A stretch of DNA of 64,000 nt from the NCBI GenBank assembly GCA_009774215.1, contig VSNH01000003.1, positions 1 to 64,000 of the forward strand. Reading direction: 5' to 3'. This document shows positions 26,775 through 35,440 of this stretch, piece by piece (within the stretch, counting starts at the first letter, position 1; the number at the start of each line of letters is the position of its first letter). Below the pieces are notes generated by a model. That model was not told the origin of the DNA, did no database searches, and saw only the letters and a program-made list of their open reading frames with translations. Source of the DNA: Lachnospiraceae bacterium. Lineage in GTDB: Bacteria; Bacillota; Clostridia; Lachnospirales; Lachnospiraceae. The translations under genes and the position numbers were made by a program.

Positions 26775-28553
26775 TTACACAAGATCGCTCACTTTTCTCT
26801 CCACCGCTTTTCCGCCTACGATTTCATACGCCACATCGCAGTTCTGAATGGTGGACAGCCGATGCGCGATGATAATCAACGTCTTCTCGCCCTGCAGCGC
26901 GTCGATTGACTCCATGACCGCGGTCTCCGTCTCCGAATCCAGCGCGGAAGTAGCCTCGTCCAGCACAAGAATCTGCGGATCCAGATATAACGCTCTCGCG
27001 ATCGCCATACGCTGTCTCTGTCCGCCCGAAATGCGCACGCCCCGCTCGCCGACCATCGTATCCAGCCCCTGGGGCAGTCCTTCCACAAAATCTCTGAGCT
27101 GTGCCTTCTCCAAAGCCATATATATCTTTTCGTCGTCAATCTTCTTCTCGTCGATGCCAAAGGCTATGTTACACCGTATCGTATCCTCCGTCAGATAAAT
27201 ACTCTGCGGCACGAAACCGATAATTTTCCCCAATTCGTCCCCCATCGTCCTGATATCCACGCCATCTATACAGACACGGCCCTTCTGCGGCTCCAAAAGG
27301 CCCAGTATCACATCCCCAAGCGTAGTTTTCCCGGCCCCGGAATGTCCGATCAGCGCCACGGACTGTCCTTTCTTGATTTCCAGATTCAGGCCGTCCAGAA
27401 TGGTCTCGCTGCCGCCCTCATACCGCCATGTAACGTCTTCCACCGTAATATGATCCTCAAAATGATAGTTTTCTCCGGTCACCGTAAGCGCTTTGCGTTT
27501 TTCCTCCCGCTCCTCGTAGGCATTTAACTCCAAAACATTTTGATACGTCTCATCCGCCGCCGTCAAATAAAAAATACAGGTATTGAATCCGCTCGAAATT
27601 CTCCCGAGAGACGGCATAATGCGGAAAGCCGCCATCGCGAACATCGCCAGCTGCGGGAAGTACTCCACCGGGGATTCCATCCCGCCCATGCGGAAACAGA
27701 CCGCCACGATAATGCCCGCCACACAGGTTCCCTCAATGATGTATGCCGGGGATTCCGCCGCCATCGTCTGGCTGACCGTCGCCTTCTGTCTGCCGACATA
27801 AGCGTCCTCATAGGCGCCCAGGAAATGTCCGACCCGTTTCATCACCAGCACTTCCTTGATCCCGTAGAAAAGCTCCAGCGATTTCTGACTTACGATGGAG
27901 CTGTATTTAAACTGTTTTTCTCCGTGATACTTGACGCGCCTTCTGAAAATCAGCACGGTCAGGACAACACAGAACATCGCCAGCACAATAACCGTACCCG
28001 CCAGAACCGCGTCCTGTATAATCAGATAACCGCAGATACATATAATGGTAAGCATTTCCGCCAGAATACGAAAGAACTGATTCAATATCATATACACGCC
28101 CGCTATGCTGCCCCCGATTCCGCGCAGTACATCCCCGGCTGTCGTATTCAGGAAATAGGAATATCCCCTCTTTACATAGGAATTGATAATTCTGATCGAC
28201 AGCTCCCTCTGCACCTTACAGGAATACTTGATTCGGATATAAGCCAATGCGGACATATACACATTTTTGACCACATACACACCGATCACAAACGCCGCCG
28301 TGAGAAACATAATCTCCCCGTCGGTGATCCCGGGAAACGGTGAAAGAAGCATAGCGCCGATCTCGCTCTCCTTGAGTCTTTCCGGCGAGATAATCACTTC
28401 GATCAACGGCATGACGGCGGACACACCCACCGCCTCAAACACGGCCCCGACCAGCGTCATGGCAAACAGAATCATAGCCCATCTCTTCTGGGGTTTTGTC
28501 AAAATCACCTGAAATTTATGGTACAAAGCATTTACATTTTTCAGACTGTTCAT
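26775..28553 (-). CDS. ABC transporter with fused permease and ATPase (PglK/MsbA type)
   Basis: Six N-terminal helices (~1-330) are fused to an ATP-binding domain with Walker A GHSGAGKT, signature ISGGQRQR and Walker B ILVLDEATSALD. The 592-residue layout and two paralogues in one glycan locus suggest a lipid-linked oligosaccharide flippase like PglK rather than drug export. The other copy is at 60747-62525. Genes on both sides modify nonulosonic acids. Confidence 0.88.
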   Translation of the reverse strand: MNSLKNVNALYHKFQVILTKPQKRWAMILFAMTLVGAVFEAVGVSAVMPLIEVIISPERLKESEIGAMLLSPFPGITDGEIMFLTAAFVIGVYVVKNVYMSALAYIRIKYSCKVQRELSIRIINSYVKRGYSYFLNTTAGDVLRGIGGSIAGVYMILNQFFRILAEMLTIICICGYLIIQDAVLAGTVIVLAMFCVVLTVLIFRRRVKYHGEKQFKYSSIVSQKSLELFYGIKEVLVMKRVGHFLGAYEDAYVGRQKATVSQTMAAESPAYIIEGTCVAGIIVAVCFRMGGMESPVEYFPQLAMFAMAAFRIMPSLGRISSGFNTCIFYLTAADETYQNVLELNAYEEREEKRKALTVTGENYHFEDHITVEDVTWRYEGGSETILDGLNLEIKKGQSVALIGHSGAGKTTLGDVILGLLEPQKGRVCIDGVDIRTMGDELGKIIGFVPQSIYLTEDTIRCNIAFGIDEKKIDDEKIYMALEKAQLRDFVEGLPQGLDTMVGERGVRISGGQRQRMAIARALYLDPQILVLDEATSALDSETETAVMESIDALQGEKTLIIIAHRLSTIQNCDVAYEIVGGKAVERKVSDLV

Positions 28554-28579
28554 ATCGTCTCCTCAACCTGCCGCTTCCG

Positions 28580-28595
28580 GGCCGCATCAGCGGCC
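28580..28595. other. GC-rich hairpin between the ABC transporter and ligase genes
   Basis: GGCCGC and GCGGCC flank a 4-base loop in the 50-base gap. There is no T-run after it on either strand, so it is not a standard rho-independent terminator. It may act as an RNA stability or attenuation element. Confidence 0.35.
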
Positions 28596-28603
28596 GACGC
28601 CGT

Positions 28604-30106
28604 TTACAGCATGGACAGTAACTGTTTCCTGTCAATCTTTCCGTTCTCATTGAGCGGCAGCTTCGCAATTTTTATCAGCTTCTGCGGCATCATATATACC
28701 GGGAGTCTGTTTTTCAAAAATGCCCTCAGCTTCTCCTCCTCGCACTTTTTCCCCTCGTAATACAGAACAATGTCGTCCTTTTGCGAATCGTAGACCGCCG
28801 CGCATCTGTCCACCTCGGGAAACGCGCCCGCCGCATTCTCGATCTCACCCAGCTCGATCCGATAGCCCATATGCTTAATCTGGAAATCCTTTCGTGAGAC
28901 GTAGACCAGCTCCCCGTGTTCATTCCACTGCACCAGATCGCCCGACTTATATACAATTTCGGGATATGCGCCGTTCAACGGATTCTGTACATAGGCCTCG
29001 TTCGTCTTATCCCAGTTATTATAATAGCCGTGCGCCAGATAAGAGCCTCTGTAATAAAGCTCTCCGGCTTTGCCGGGCTCCGTAATCGGCTGATTGTCCT
29101 CGTCCAGAACGAAAACATCCACATTTCTGCAGGCGTTTCCGATGGGGACTGGCTCGTCATCCCGAAACTCTCTGTCCACGATATAATAAATACCGATATC
29201 CGTAATCTCAGTAGGCCCGAACAGGTTGGCGTAGAGGGCGTCAGGCAGGTATTTTCTCCACAGGTTCAGATGCTTCGTCGGCATCACCTCCCCTGCGAAC
29301 AGAATTTTCTTTAAGCAGGGCAGCTCCACCGCCGACAGCATATTGAATTTGGTAATCAGACACAGCGCCGACGGCACCCAGTAAATGGTGTTTATCTTAT
29401 TTTCATTCAGGAAATCGAGAAGACTCATGGGGAAAGTAAACATCGCCTTGGGAATCACAAAGAGCGCCGCGCCGCTGCGGATCGTGGCATAAATATCCAG
29501 TACGGACATGCTAAAATAAAACGGCGTTTGGTTACCAAAGACCGTTTCAGCGTTTAGATCAAAGGTGGACACGCACCACCCGGCATAATCAATAACGGAT
29601 CTGTGGCAGACAATAACTCCTTTTGGGACGCCTGTGGAACCCGACGTAAACAGGGCGTAAACCGGATCCGTATCAATGGCGCGCTCCCGTATATTCGTAA
29701 GCAGCGCACCGTTCGTCTCTTCCGCAGCCAGCTCTTCATATCGAACCTTCAAGTCGTTGAACCGGCCAAGATCCGTATCGCAGGTCTTCTCATCCACAAT
29801 CACCCTGACGGGATTCAGCGTCTGAAAAATCAGCAGCACTCTCTCTACCGGCATCTCGGTATCGATGGGCACATAAAAATTTCCGCTGTAGACAACGCCG
29901 AAAAAGCTGAGCAGCTCCGTCACCCCTTTTGGCACCAAAACTGCTACCGCCCTTCTCGCCGCGCCCTCCGCCGCCAGACCGCTGCCGATTTTCCGGGCTG
30001 TCTCAACCGCCTCCGCATAGGTGACCCGCATCCCGCTGTCCGCAAAGGCCGTCTTATCCCCGTATTTCTCTTTTGACTCCTCTAACATTTCCAATATATT
30101 AATCAT
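28604..30106 (-). CDS. Adenylating (AMP-forming) ligase, DltA/NRPS A-domain-like
   Basis: This 500-residue enzyme has the adenylation-domain core motifs in order: TSGSTGVPKG (154-163), FGPTEITDIG, GELYYRGSYLAHGYYN, SGDLVQW and the C-terminal NGKIDRKQL with the catalytic Lys490. It should activate an amino or hydroxy acid as an adenylate and load it onto the nearby acyl carrier protein, as DltA does with D-alanine. The ATG at 30106 uses an AGAGG that lies inside the neighbouring structured repeat. It sits with an ACP, a GNAT-like acyltransferase and a deacetylase, forming an acylation cassette. Confidence 0.87.
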   Translation of the reverse strand: MINILEMLEESKEKYGDKTAFADSGMRVTYAEAVETARKIGSGLAAEGAARRAVAVLVPKGVTELLSFFGVVYSGNFYVPIDTEMPVERVLLIFQTLNPVRVIVDEKTCDTDLGRFNDLKVRYEELAAEETNGALLTNIRERAIDTDPVYALFTSGSTGVPKGVIVCHRSVIDYAGWCVSTFDLNAETVFGNQTPFYFSMSVLDIYATIRSGAALFVIPKAMFTFPMSLLDFLNENKINTIYWVPSALCLITKFNMLSAVELPCLKKILFAGEVMPTKHLNLWRKYLPDALYANLFGPTEITDIGIYYIVDREFRDDEPVPIGNACRNVDVFVLDEDNQPITEPGKAGELYYRGSYLAHGYYNNWDKTNEAYVQNPLNGAYPEIVYKSGDLVQWNEHGELVYVSRKDFQIKHMGYRIELGEIENAAGAFPEVDRCAAVYDSQKDDIVLYYEGKKCEEEKLRAFLKNRLPVYMMPQKLIKIAKLPLNENGKIDRKQLLSML

Positions 30107-30119
30107 ACTAACCTCTATG

Positions 30120-30245
30120 ATTCCGCTTCAGCGGAATCTCAAATCTGTACGGAGAATGCCGCTTTTCAGGCATTCTCCTGAGTGAAACTTAGAAGTTCTC
30201 CGCGAAACAGCCATTGCTGTGAGCGGCTAGAACTTCTTTTCACTC
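30120..30245 (+). repeat. Structured intergenic element, copy 1 (three hairpins)
   Basis: Hairpin A is ATTCCGC/GCGGAAT (30120-30137). Hairpin B is GGAGAATGCC/GGCATTCTCC (30151-30178). Hairpin C is a long nested stem from GAGTGAAA (30180-30187) to TTTCACTC (30238-30245), with AGAAGTTCT/AGAACTTCT, CCGC/GCGG and ACAGC/GCTGT inside. The same architecture is found at 53626-53768 and 62565-62689. The element lies between the ligase gene and the GNAT-like gene. Orientation is named for reading on the plus strand. Confidence 0.8.
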
Positions 30246-30256
30246 TAACCTCTATG

Positions 30257-30325
30257 ATTCCGCTCCAGCGGAATCTCAAATCTGTACGGAGAATGCCGTT
30301 TTTCAGGCATTCTCCTGTGTGAAAC
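30257..30325 (+). repeat. Structured intergenic element, partial copy (hairpins A and B only)
   Basis: Bases 30245-30325 repeat 30108-30188 with only 3 differences in 81, 137 bases apart. Hairpin A (30257-30274) and hairpin B (30288-30315) are intact and hairpin C is absent. It ends 5 bases before the stop of the GNAT-like gene. It looks like a recent tandem partial duplication of copy 1. Confidence 0.8.
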
Positions 30326-30329
30326 ATTT

Positions 30330-31358
30330 TTATGCCGATGGCCTGTCCTGATCCCCGTCGCCTTTCCAGACAATCGGGTGCATTTCCTTTTCCCAAAATA
30401 TCCCGATATTGACATTCTTCCTACAGAAAGGAGAAAAATAATTCGGTATGACATTCAGGGAATCTTTCGCCTTTTTGCTGAACCCGGCCTGCAGTAAGAT
30501 CTCATCCGCAACGCCGTACACATACAGATCCGTGTATTCGTATCCGGCGTCCCTCATAAGCTGTCGAAGCGGCGTTCCTATCAATCGAAGCAGCTCTTCA
30601 TCGCCCACAAAATCAATCAGCCGCAATACCCGGCTGTCATCCTGCTTCTGCTCTCTCGCTATGAGGAAAGAAGCGGTTTTTGCTCCCTCTTTCCACAGCT
30701 GGTAAACCTGATACTGGTATTTCGGATTTTCAAAGTATCTGCGCACCATATATTCCGGGGTTTTATATATCTTGTCCTCCCTTTTGTCCGGACAATAATC
30801 CGCCAGAAAGGCCTCCCGATCCTCCACCTTCCGCAAAGAGACAGGCACGCCGCTTTCCCGATAATCTCTGTTTATCTCCGCCTCGTCCCTGATTTCCGCA
30901 ATCCGTTTTTCGCACGTCTCATTCAACATATAGAAATGCTGCAGATCCCCCGTGCAAAAGCCGAGATATTTATAAATATTGCGCGTATTCTCATTTAATC
31001 CGCTGGTATAGATATGGCGGCATCTCCCATGGTCGATCAGATAATAAAACAGTCCGACCCCGGCAAACATCTGTCCGTTGTCCAGCACCTTCCACATCAC
31101 GGTAAAAATATCGCGAAGCTCGCCCCCGTAAGGAATATACCCCAGCGTTCCCTCAATGCCGTTTTTGTCATTGAACAGGAGAACCATGCAGACTTCGTCG
31201 CCGCGGCAGAACTCATACTCAAAAAAAGCTCTGTCGTTTGCAAGGATGTGGCTGTCCTTCCAATGCATCTTGAAAAACAGCATAATGTCGGAAATATCCT
31301 CCCGTTTTGCAAATCGGATCGTGTAACCCGGCGGAAGCTCTATCGGTATTCTACGCAT
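30330..31358 (-). CDS. GNAT-like acyltransferase associated with ACP and ligase
   Basis: This 342-residue protein opens YTIRFAKREDISDIMLFF, as in GNAT N-terminal strands. A central GLNENTRNIYKYLGF matches the acyl-CoA/pantetheine-binding and C-terminal part of that fold, and a second similar half follows. It starts at ATG 31358, with GGGGAG 5 bases upstream. It lies between an ACP and an adenylating ligase, so it probably moves the ACP-bound acyl or aminoacyl group to a sugar amine. I do not recognise a named family; specificity is unknown. Confidence 0.7.
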   Translation of the reverse strand: MRRIPIELPPGYTIRFAKREDISDIMLFFKMHWKDSHILANDRAFFEYEFCRGDEVCMVLLFNDKNGIEGTLGYIPYGGELRDIFTVMWKVLDNGQMFAGVGLFYYLIDHGRCRHIYTSGLNENTRNIYKYLGFCTGDLQHFYMLNETCEKRIAEIRDEAEINRDYRESGVPVSLRKVEDREAFLADYCPDKREDKIYKTPEYMVRRYFENPKYQYQVYQLWKEGAKTASFLIAREQKQDDSRVLRLIDFVGDEELLRLIGTPLRQLMRDAGYEYTDLYVYGVADEILLQAGFSKKAKDSLNVIPNYFSPFCRKNVNIGIFWEKEMHPIVWKGDGDQDRPSA

Positions 31359-31375
31359 CTTTTCTCCCCTTATCC

Positions 31376-31609
31376 TTATGCCTTCTGTTGAATTTCCCGT
31401 ATCATAGCCTCTATCTTCCCGATACTCATAAAATTCTCCATCCGCATGTAAATCGGCTCAATCTCAATCTCAAAAGCGGTCTCCAGATTCATCACCACAT
31501 TAAAAATATCATGGGAATCAATACCCAGATCCCCACACAGATTATCGCCGTTATAGCTCATGCATTCCGGCTTGATCTCAGCCAGAACCTCTCTGATCTT
31601 CTGTTCCAT
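31376..31609 (-). CDS. Acyl carrier protein
   Basis: This 77-residue acidic protein carries the phosphopantetheine attachment motif DLGIDSHDI, with Ser32 as the modified serine. Length and the four-helix pattern match acyl/peptidyl carrier proteins. GGAGGG lies 8 bases before the ATG. It lies 27 bases from the deacetylase end and 17 from the GNAT-like gene, with the adenylating ligase just beyond. It is probably dedicated to that ligase, like DltC, rather than to fatty acid synthesis. Confidence 0.88.
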   Translation of the reverse strand: MEQKIREVLAEIKPECMSYNGDNLCGDLGIDSHDIFNVVMNLETAFEIEIEPIYMRMENFMSIGKIEAMIREIQQKA

Positions 31610-31636
31610 ACGATTATCCCTCCGCCTTTTTCTATA

Positions 31637-32602
31637 TTATTGGATATTCAGATAATTGCTGCTCTTGGGCGGGAAATCATTGCAGTCAAGCCTCGGCAGT
31701 TCGAACCTCCCGTGCACATCGGTATCCGCCACCGCCACTTTCGTCACCATTCCCGCCTTGCATCCTCTCGACGCAATATACTGCAAAACCTGCGGATTAT
31801 AGGAACCGTAAGGATAATTTAATACCCAGTTATCCCCATCCACAAACTCGTCCATCACCTCTAATGCCTTATCGATATCCGCCTTCATTTCCTGTTCGGC
31901 CAGATTGCCGAGCCAGTAATGATCGTAACCGTGCAGACCGATAAACATGCCTTCCCGCTTCATACATCTGATCTGGTCGCGGTTCATGTACAGCTCCCGC
32001 GCAAACACATCCTCCGGCAGTCCCACATACTTTTGAAACAGCTCGCTGGATATCTGATTCCTGATTTTTTCAGGGATAGCCGTCTGCAAAATTCTCTTGA
32101 CAAAAATCGTCTCTTTGTTGTCAAAGCGGCTGGCTGCCGCGTATTTCTCAAACAGCTCTTCATTGGAAGGGATCTCCGTCTCCATGCCGTCGCGGCGATA
32201 CCGATCCAAAAGGGCATATATATCTTTTACCAAAGAATGCACATCCGCGCTTGCCAGCGTAAAGTGGATTTTGTTGACGTCCAGCAGCACATTTTCCGTA
32301 AAAGTCTTTCCCGGGATAAAAAAAGAGCCCTGTATCTTATTCTCCTTTAAAATCGGAAACACCGCCGTAAAGTTGTCTATATATCCGTCGTCAAAAGTCA
32401 GCAGCACGGCGTTTTCCGGAAGCGTCCCGTTTTCGGAATTACACGCCTCCATCACATCCTCCATGGTGACGAACGTAAAATGCTCCTTCAAAAATGCAAT
32501 CTGCTGCTTAAACAGTTCATAATCCAGGCCTTTAATGCCCGGATACCGGCTGTTTTTCAGATCTCTGACATAATGATACATGATAATATGCACTTTGCTC
32601 AT
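31637..32602 (-). CDS. Polysaccharide deacetylase (NodB-like, CE4)
   Basis: The 321-residue protein from ATG 32602 has the NodB motifs: LLTFDDGYIDN (catalytic and metal Asp), GLHGYDHYW (the H-x3-H type metal site) and LNYPYGSYNPQ. It removes N-acetyl groups, cytoplasmically here as no signal peptide is seen. Freeing an amine would prepare the sugar for the acyl group loaded by the adjacent ligase/ACP/GNAT set or for formylation. The longer open frame to 32668 overlaps neuA and is not used; the chosen start is 8 bases after the neuA stop. Confidence 0.85.
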   Translation of the reverse strand: MSKVHIIMYHYVRDLKNSRYPGIKGLDYELFKQQIAFLKEHFTFVTMEDVMEACNSENGTLPENAVLLTFDDGYIDNFTAVFPILKENKIQGSFFIPGKTFTENVLLDVNKIHFTLASADVHSLVKDIYALLDRYRRDGMETEIPSNEELFEKYAAASRFDNKETIFVKRILQTAIPEKIRNQISSELFQKYVGLPEDVFARELYMNRDQIRCMKREGMFIGLHGYDHYWLGNLAEQEMKADIDKALEVMDEFVDGDNWVLNYPYGSYNPQVLQYIASRGCKAGMVTKVAVADTDVHGRFELPRLDCNDFPPKSSNYLNIQ

Positions 32603-32610
32603 TTGATCCG

Positions 32611-33330
32611 TTATCCCTTCCGCGCCATTTTCGCCTCTTCCGGCATGTCCTGCTCCCGCATATAGCACTCGGCTATCTTGAAATCCAATTCCGTATCAAT
32701 ATCAATCGACCGTTCCGCCGGCATAATGTACGCATAGCACTTATGCCGCAGCATTTCCGGCCGCTCCAGTTCCTGCCTGTTTACCAGATAAACCGCGCCG
32801 TTCAGCCGATAATATTTCGGAAGATCCTGTCTTCTTACATCACAATAATTCTCCCGTCTGAAATTGTCCATGCACAAGTCTTCTCCCAGCGTATTGCTCC
32901 ACAGGGGAGAGTGCTCCATCTCGCAGACGGACACAACGGCGTTTGCGCCTTTCTCCTCCATCAACGCGAAACTATTGTCGATATCGGACACATTCCGCAG
33001 CGGGGACGTCGGCTGCAAAAGCATAATGCGGTCAAAAAATTCGCCCTGCTTTTCAAATTGATAAACCACCTCTCTGACCACGTCCCAGGAGCCGGCCGTG
33101 TCTCCCGAATTTTCTTCGGTTCGCAAAAAGGAGGCGTCCGCCCCGTATTTTTGGGCGATCCCGGCATATTCCGCCGAGTCCGTGGAGACAAAAACTTTGT
33201 CAAAACGCCCGCTCTGCAGCGCGCACTCCACGGAGTACGCAAGCAGGGGTTTCCCGCACAGTTCCTTTATATTCTTATCCCGCAGCCCCTTAGAGCCGCT
33301 CCTCGCCGTCACAATCGCTATACTGCCCAT
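32611..33330 (-). CDS. neuA: Acylneuraminate cytidylyltransferase, set 1
   Basis: It opens IAIVTARSGSKGLRDKN, the CTP-binding motif of CMP-sialic acid synthetases, and continues with STDS, LLQPTSPLR and AERSIDIDTELDF. At 239 residues it matches NeuA, LegF and PtmB. It activates a nonulosonic acid as a CMP sugar. GGGGAG lies 8 bases before the ATG. A second, clearly different copy is at 36750-37460. Confidence 0.92.
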   Translation of the reverse strand: MGSIAIVTARSGSKGLRDKNIKELCGKPLLAYSVECALQSGRFDKVFVSTDSAEYAGIAQKYGADASFLRTEENSGDTAGSWDVVREVVYQFEKQGEFFDRIMLLQPTSPLRNVSDIDNSFALMEEKGANAVVSVCEMEHSPLWSNTLGEDLCMDNFRRENYCDVRRQDLPKYYRLNGAVYLVNRQELERPEMLRHKCYAYIMPAERSIDIDTELDFKIAECYMREQDMPEEAKMARKG

Positions 33331-33354
33331 TCCTGCCGCTCCCCGGTCATGCTG

Positions 33355-34335
33355 CTACACATTGTAGATATCGTATTTGTAGGCATCCATATGACTGCCG
33401 ATCCACTCGATCGTTTCCGCGATTCCCTGCGCAAACGTATACTGCGGTTTCCAACTCGTAAGCCTCATAATCTTTTCGTTTGACCCCAACAGTCTGTTGA
33501 CCTCGCTTTTTTCCGGACGGAGCCGTTCCTCCTCACAGACAATGCGGGCTTTGGGGTTGATCTGGTTTATAATTTCCTTCGCCAAATCCCCGATGGATAT
33601 TTCTCTCTGGGTCGCTATATTGATTTCCTCACCGACCGTCTGCTCCGATTCCGCAATGGCAAGAAACCCGGCTGTCGTGTCTCTCACATAATTGAAATCT
33701 CTGGTTGGCGTCAGCGATCCCAGTTTAATTTCCTCCCGCCCCGCTAAGAGCTGGGAGATAATGGTGGGAATCACCGCCCTCGCAGACTGGCGCGGTCCGT
33801 AGGTGTTGAAGGGCCGCACGATGGACACCGGCAGTTTGAAGCTCCTGTAAAAGCTCTCCGCCAGCCTGTCCGCGCCTATTTTGGTCGCCGAGTAAGGCGA
33901 CTGTCCCTGAAAGGGATGTTTTTCGTCAATCGGCACATACTGCGCCGTGCCGTACACCTCCGACGTCGATGTGACCAGAACCCTTTCCGTCTCCAGTTCC
34001 CTGGCTGCCTGAAGGACATTCAGGGTTCCCTTGATATTCGTATCCACATAGGAATCCGGAGAGTGGTAGCTGAAGGGAATCGCAATCAGCGCCGCCAGAT
34101 GAAACACCATGTCCACACCCCGCATCGCTTCCCGCACACCGTTCGGATCCCGTACATCCCCGCAGAAAATTTCGATCTGATCCAGCTTTTCCTTCGGCAG
34201 ACTGTCAAGCCATCCCCACGTATTAAACGAATTATACAGGGTAAATGCTTTCACTTCATATCCTTTTTCCAACAGATTCTCTGTCAAATGGCTCCCGATA
34301 AACCCGTCGGCGCCTGTAACCAATACTTTCTTCAC
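33355..34335 (-). CDS. legB: NAD-dependent 4,6-dehydratase, LegB-like
   Basis: This 326-residue extended SDR has TGADGFIGSHL (residues 7-17), TSTSEVYGTA and YSATK (Tyr-x3-Lys), and GPRQSARAVIPT. These match LegB, the GDP-GlcNAc 4,6-dehydratase of legionaminic acid synthesis. It starts at GTG 34335, with AGGAG 10 bases before. The adjacent PtmE-like guanylyltransferase supports the GDP route. No LegC aminotransferase is in this window. Confidence 0.83.
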   Translation of the reverse strand: MKKVLVTGADGFIGSHLTENLLEKGYEVKAFTLYNSFNTWGWLDSLPKEKLDQIEIFCGDVRDPNGVREAMRGVDMVFHLAALIAIPFSYHSPDSYVDTNIKGTLNVLQAARELETERVLVTSTSEVYGTAQYVPIDEKHPFQGQSPYSATKIGADRLAESFYRSFKLPVSIVRPFNTYGPRQSARAVIPTIISQLLAGREEIKLGSLTPTRDFNYVRDTTAGFLAIAESEQTVGEEINIATQREISIGDLAKEIINQINPKARIVCEEERLRPEKSEVNRLLGSNEKIMRLTSWKPQYTFAQGIAETIEWIGSHMDAYKYDIYNV

Positions 34336-34367
34336 GCTCCGCAGACTCCTTATTCTTTATGGCATAT

Positions 34368-35429
34368 TTAATAATTTAAGTTTAACACGGCATAAGTTTT
34401 TTGCAATTCCTCCATCTGCCCCGTATCCAGCCACTGTTCTTCCTCTATCAGATAAATGCCTACCTTTTCTTTCTTCTCGATACAGTCGTTAACCAACTCC
34501 GTCATGTCCACAAACGTATCCTGCGGTATCAGCTCCAAAAACCGCTCATTGATGACATACAGGCCGGTATTTATGTTGTAGGACAATACCGGCTTTTCCT
34601 GCATATTGCAGACATACCCCTGCGCGTCCCCCTCAACGGTTCCGTAAGGCATCCGATATTTCTTGTGCGCGCAGACTAACGTGATGATACATCCCTTGCG
34701 GATATGCTCCTCCAGAATCGCCTGATAATCGGCGTCAATCATAATATCGCAGTTAGAAACAAAAAAATCGCCGGAAACCTTTCCCTGCACCAGCTTCAGC
34801 CCGCCGGCGGTTCCCAGAAACTTTTCCTCCTCCACAAATTGGATATTATACTTCATCTCATTATCCGCAAAATACGCTTTGATAAAGTTTTTTTTGTAGT
34901 TGACGACCATGTAAAAGGGGTCGCAGCCGTACTCCTGAAATTTCGTGATAATCCGCTCCGTTATGGTCTTCTCTCCAAGCGGAATAAGCGGCTTCGGCAG
35001 GATATCCGTAAACGGTTTCAGTCTCTGTCCCTTTCCGCCCGCCATAATCACTACCGGCACCTGCAGGCTCGCCTTTTTCTTTCCTGTGCCCTCCTCTTCA
35101 AAGTAGGTCAGGAAGACAATGTCCTTTATTTCCATGTCGCGGGTGACGATCGGCAGAGCCGTGACTCCCTGCTTTATCATAATATCTTTGGCGCTGCCGC
35201 TTTCTTCCCGGTAAGCAAAAACAGGGGAATAGTGCGCCGCCTTCGACACTTCCCCCTCTATATCCCCTCCGGCCAGTATATATCTTCGAATATCTCCGTC
35301 TGTCACCGTAGCCAGCAGCCTTCCATCCTTACAGATGAAAACAAGCCCCTTCGCGTTATCGGCAATCTTTTTCATGACCTCTCTGATGGAATTTTCTTCT
35401 ACTGCTATAAAAGTCTCCAGATTTTTCAT
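34368..35429 (-). CDS. ptmE: PtmE-like nucleotidyltransferase with N-terminal CBS pair
   Basis: Two CBS domains (~residues 1-120, with TVTDGDIRRYIL) precede a sugar nucleotidyltransferase domain with MAGGKGQRLKPFTDILPKPLI, DFFVSNCDIMID and EKPVLSYNINTGLY. PtmE in Campylobacter makes GDP-glucosamine at the start of the legionaminic acid route. CBS domains often sense nucleotides, so activity may be allosterically controlled. It is followed (32 bases) by legB, which would take the next steps of that pathway. Confidence 0.85.
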   Translation of the reverse strand: MKNLETFIAVEENSIREVMKKIADNAKGLVFICKDGRLLATVTDGDIRRYILAGGDIEGEVSKAAHYSPVFAYREESGSAKDIMIKQGVTALPIVTRDMEIKDIVFLTYFEEEGTGKKKASLQVPVVIMAGGKGQRLKPFTDILPKPLIPLGEKTITERIITKFQEYGCDPFYMVVNYKKNFIKAYFADNEMKYNIQFVEEEKFLGTAGGLKLVQGKVSGDFFVSNCDIMIDADYQAILEEHIRKGCIITLVCAHKKYRMPYGTVEGDAQGYVCNMQEKPVLSYNINTGLYVINERFLELIPQDTFVDMTELVNDCIEKKEKVGIYLIEEEQWLDTGQMEELQKTYAVLNLNY

Positions 35430-35440
35430 CTCTCTGCTCT

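Noticed and set aside
28580..28595. GC hairpin considered as a terminator
   Set aside because: There is no T-run after the stem on either strand and the next gene starts 27 bases on, so termination is not supported.
28604..30106. Full nonribosomal peptide synthetase module
   Set aside because: There is an adenylation domain and a separate carrier protein but no condensation or thioesterase domain.
30108..30325. CRISPR-like array
   Set aside because: Only two units, each 81 bases with internal palindromes, and no unique spacers or cas genes.
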